Shown: in pieces, positions 62,920 through 64,000 of the stretch
How the letters are laid out: each line of letters starts with the position of its first letter
Numbering within the stretch: the first letter of the stretch is position 1
DNA from: Chrysemys picta bellii
Lineage: Eukaryota > Chordata > Testudines > Emydidae
DNA length: 64,000 nt
Reading direction: 5' to 3'
Assembly: GCF_011386835.1 (NCBI RefSeq)
Contig: NC_088800.1
Coordinates: forward strand, 57,441,439-57,505,438
Position numbers and translations under genes: made by a program
Notes under the pieces: generated by a model
Databases searched by the model: none
The model's input: the letters and a program-made list of their open reading frames with translations, nothing else
Told to the model about the DNA's origin: nothing

Positions 62920-63705
62920 TGGCTTATGTGGGGAAGGATTTCTCCACATCCCCCTACCCCACACTCAATGTGCAGCGGCACTCAAGCAAACAGAGTGTTG
63001 GGAATCATTAGGAAAGGGATAGATAATAAGACAGAAAATATCATATTGTCTCTGTATAAATCCATCTTGAATATTGTGTGCAGATGTGGTCACCCCATCT
63101 CAAAAAAGATGTATTGGAATTGGAAAAGGTTCAGAAAAGGGCAACCAAAATGATTAGAGATATGGAACAGCTTCCGTATGAGGAGAAATTAATAAGACTG
63201 GGACCTTTCAGCTTGGAAAAGAGACGACTAAAGGGGGATATGATAGAGGTCTATAAAATCATGACTGGTGTGGAGAAAGTAAATAAGTGTTATTTACTCC
63301 TTCTCATAACACAAGCACTAGGGGTCACCAAATGAAATTAATAGGCATCAGGTTTAAAACAAACACAAGGCATTTCTTCACCCAACACACAGTCAACCTG
63401 TGGAACTCCTTGCCAGAAGATGTTGTGAAGGCCAAGACTATAATAGGGTTTACAAAAGAACTAGATAGGTTCATGGAGGATAGGTCCATCAATAGCTATA
63501 AGCCAGGATGGGCAGGGATGGTGTCCCTAGCCTCCATTTGCCAGAAGCTGGGAATGGGCAACAGAGGATGGATCATTTGATGATTACCTGTTGTGTTCAT
63601 TCCCTGTAAAGCACCTGCCATTGGCCAGTGTCAGAGACAGGATACTGGGCTAGATGGACCATTGGTCTGACCCAGTGTGGCCGTTCTTATATTCTTATAT
63701 ATTAG
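62920..63705 (+). mobile_element. CR1 LINE 3' part in JMJD8 intron 1
   Basis: Frames such as LEKVQKRATKMIRDMEQLPY and VNLWNSLPEDVVKAK are the CR1 ORF2 C-terminus; the tail reads GGATACTGGGCTAGATGGAC and ends in ATTCTTATAT repeats. Confidence 0.82.
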
Positions 63706-64000
63706 GTGAGGCTCTTGAATTCTTTCTCCTTCTCCCCAGCCACGGAGCTTGGTTTAGTTTGAAACCAAGATTGAAAAGGCCCATAAGAACACAGTCCATC
63801 CCCGCACATTGGCAGTATCTAATGCCCTAGACACAGTGTGCATTGGGGTGGAACCGTTGCTACCTCTGCTCTTAGCCTAGTTCTTAGCCAGTTGATTGAA
63901 GGAGCAGATACTTGGAGGGTCAGCAACCTCCCATGAACGGACTCAGACCAGGCATTCCCTGGGGGAGAGCAGACCTAGCTTGGAGTTGCCATGGAGAGAG

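Noticed and set aside
1..64000. CRISPR arrays, bacterial operons or phage genes
   Set aside because: Spliced vertebrate genes and vertebrate repeats fill the window; no regular spacer-repeat array is present.

Overview
This is vertebrate nuclear DNA, most likely from a cryptodiran (hidden-necked) turtle. Interrupted genes with GT-AG introns, many CR1 LINE pieces, MIR-like SINEs, an autonomous PIF/Harbinger transposon, dozens of hAT- and Harbinger-type MITEs and a tRNA-derived Cry-type SINE (about 19275-19460) all fit a turtle. The species assignment is inference from the repeats; I could not search a database.

Three host genes are visible. (1) IL20RB, the beta chain of the IL-19/IL-20/IL-24 receptors, lies on the minus strand. 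Seven coding exons run from 37167 down to 4202 and join in frame into 311 codons plus stop. (2) WDR24, a GATOR2 subunit of the mTORC1 amino-acid pathway, lies on the plus strand. Nine coding exons from 48765 to 59727 join in frame into 789 codons plus stop, behind a GC-rich promoter near 46200-46375. (3) The first coding exon of a gene best explained as JMJD8 (62062-62171, plus strand) follows WDR24; the rest lies beyond the window. WDR24-JMJD8 is a conserved neighbour pair. IL20RB sits on another chromosome in human, so its position next to WDR24 is notable.

Layout: 1-4201 downstream of IL20RB, mostly old repeats; 4202-37167 IL20RB with very repeat-rich introns, including an almost full-length endonuclease/RT LINE at about 6850-10190 and a 4.0 kb Harbinger element at 28986-32996 nested in a MITE; about 37550-45004 a fossil R2 retrotransposon followed, at the canonical R2 target point, by 28S rRNA pseudogene sequence that runs on to about the 28S 3' end; 45131-46160 an LTR piece, a MITE and a degenerate CCCTAA-type minisatellite; 46200-60160 WDR24; 61400-64000 the JMJD8 promoter, first exon and first intron.

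The most striking structure is the R2-28S fossil between the divergent IL20RB and WDR24 genes. R2 normally lives only inside 28S genes of the rDNA array. Here a decayed R2 (zinc fingers, reverse transcriptase, endonuclease) plus the 28S sequence downstream of its target lies in single-copy DNA. It may be a retrocopied R2-28S co-transcript or a piece of rDNA that moved.
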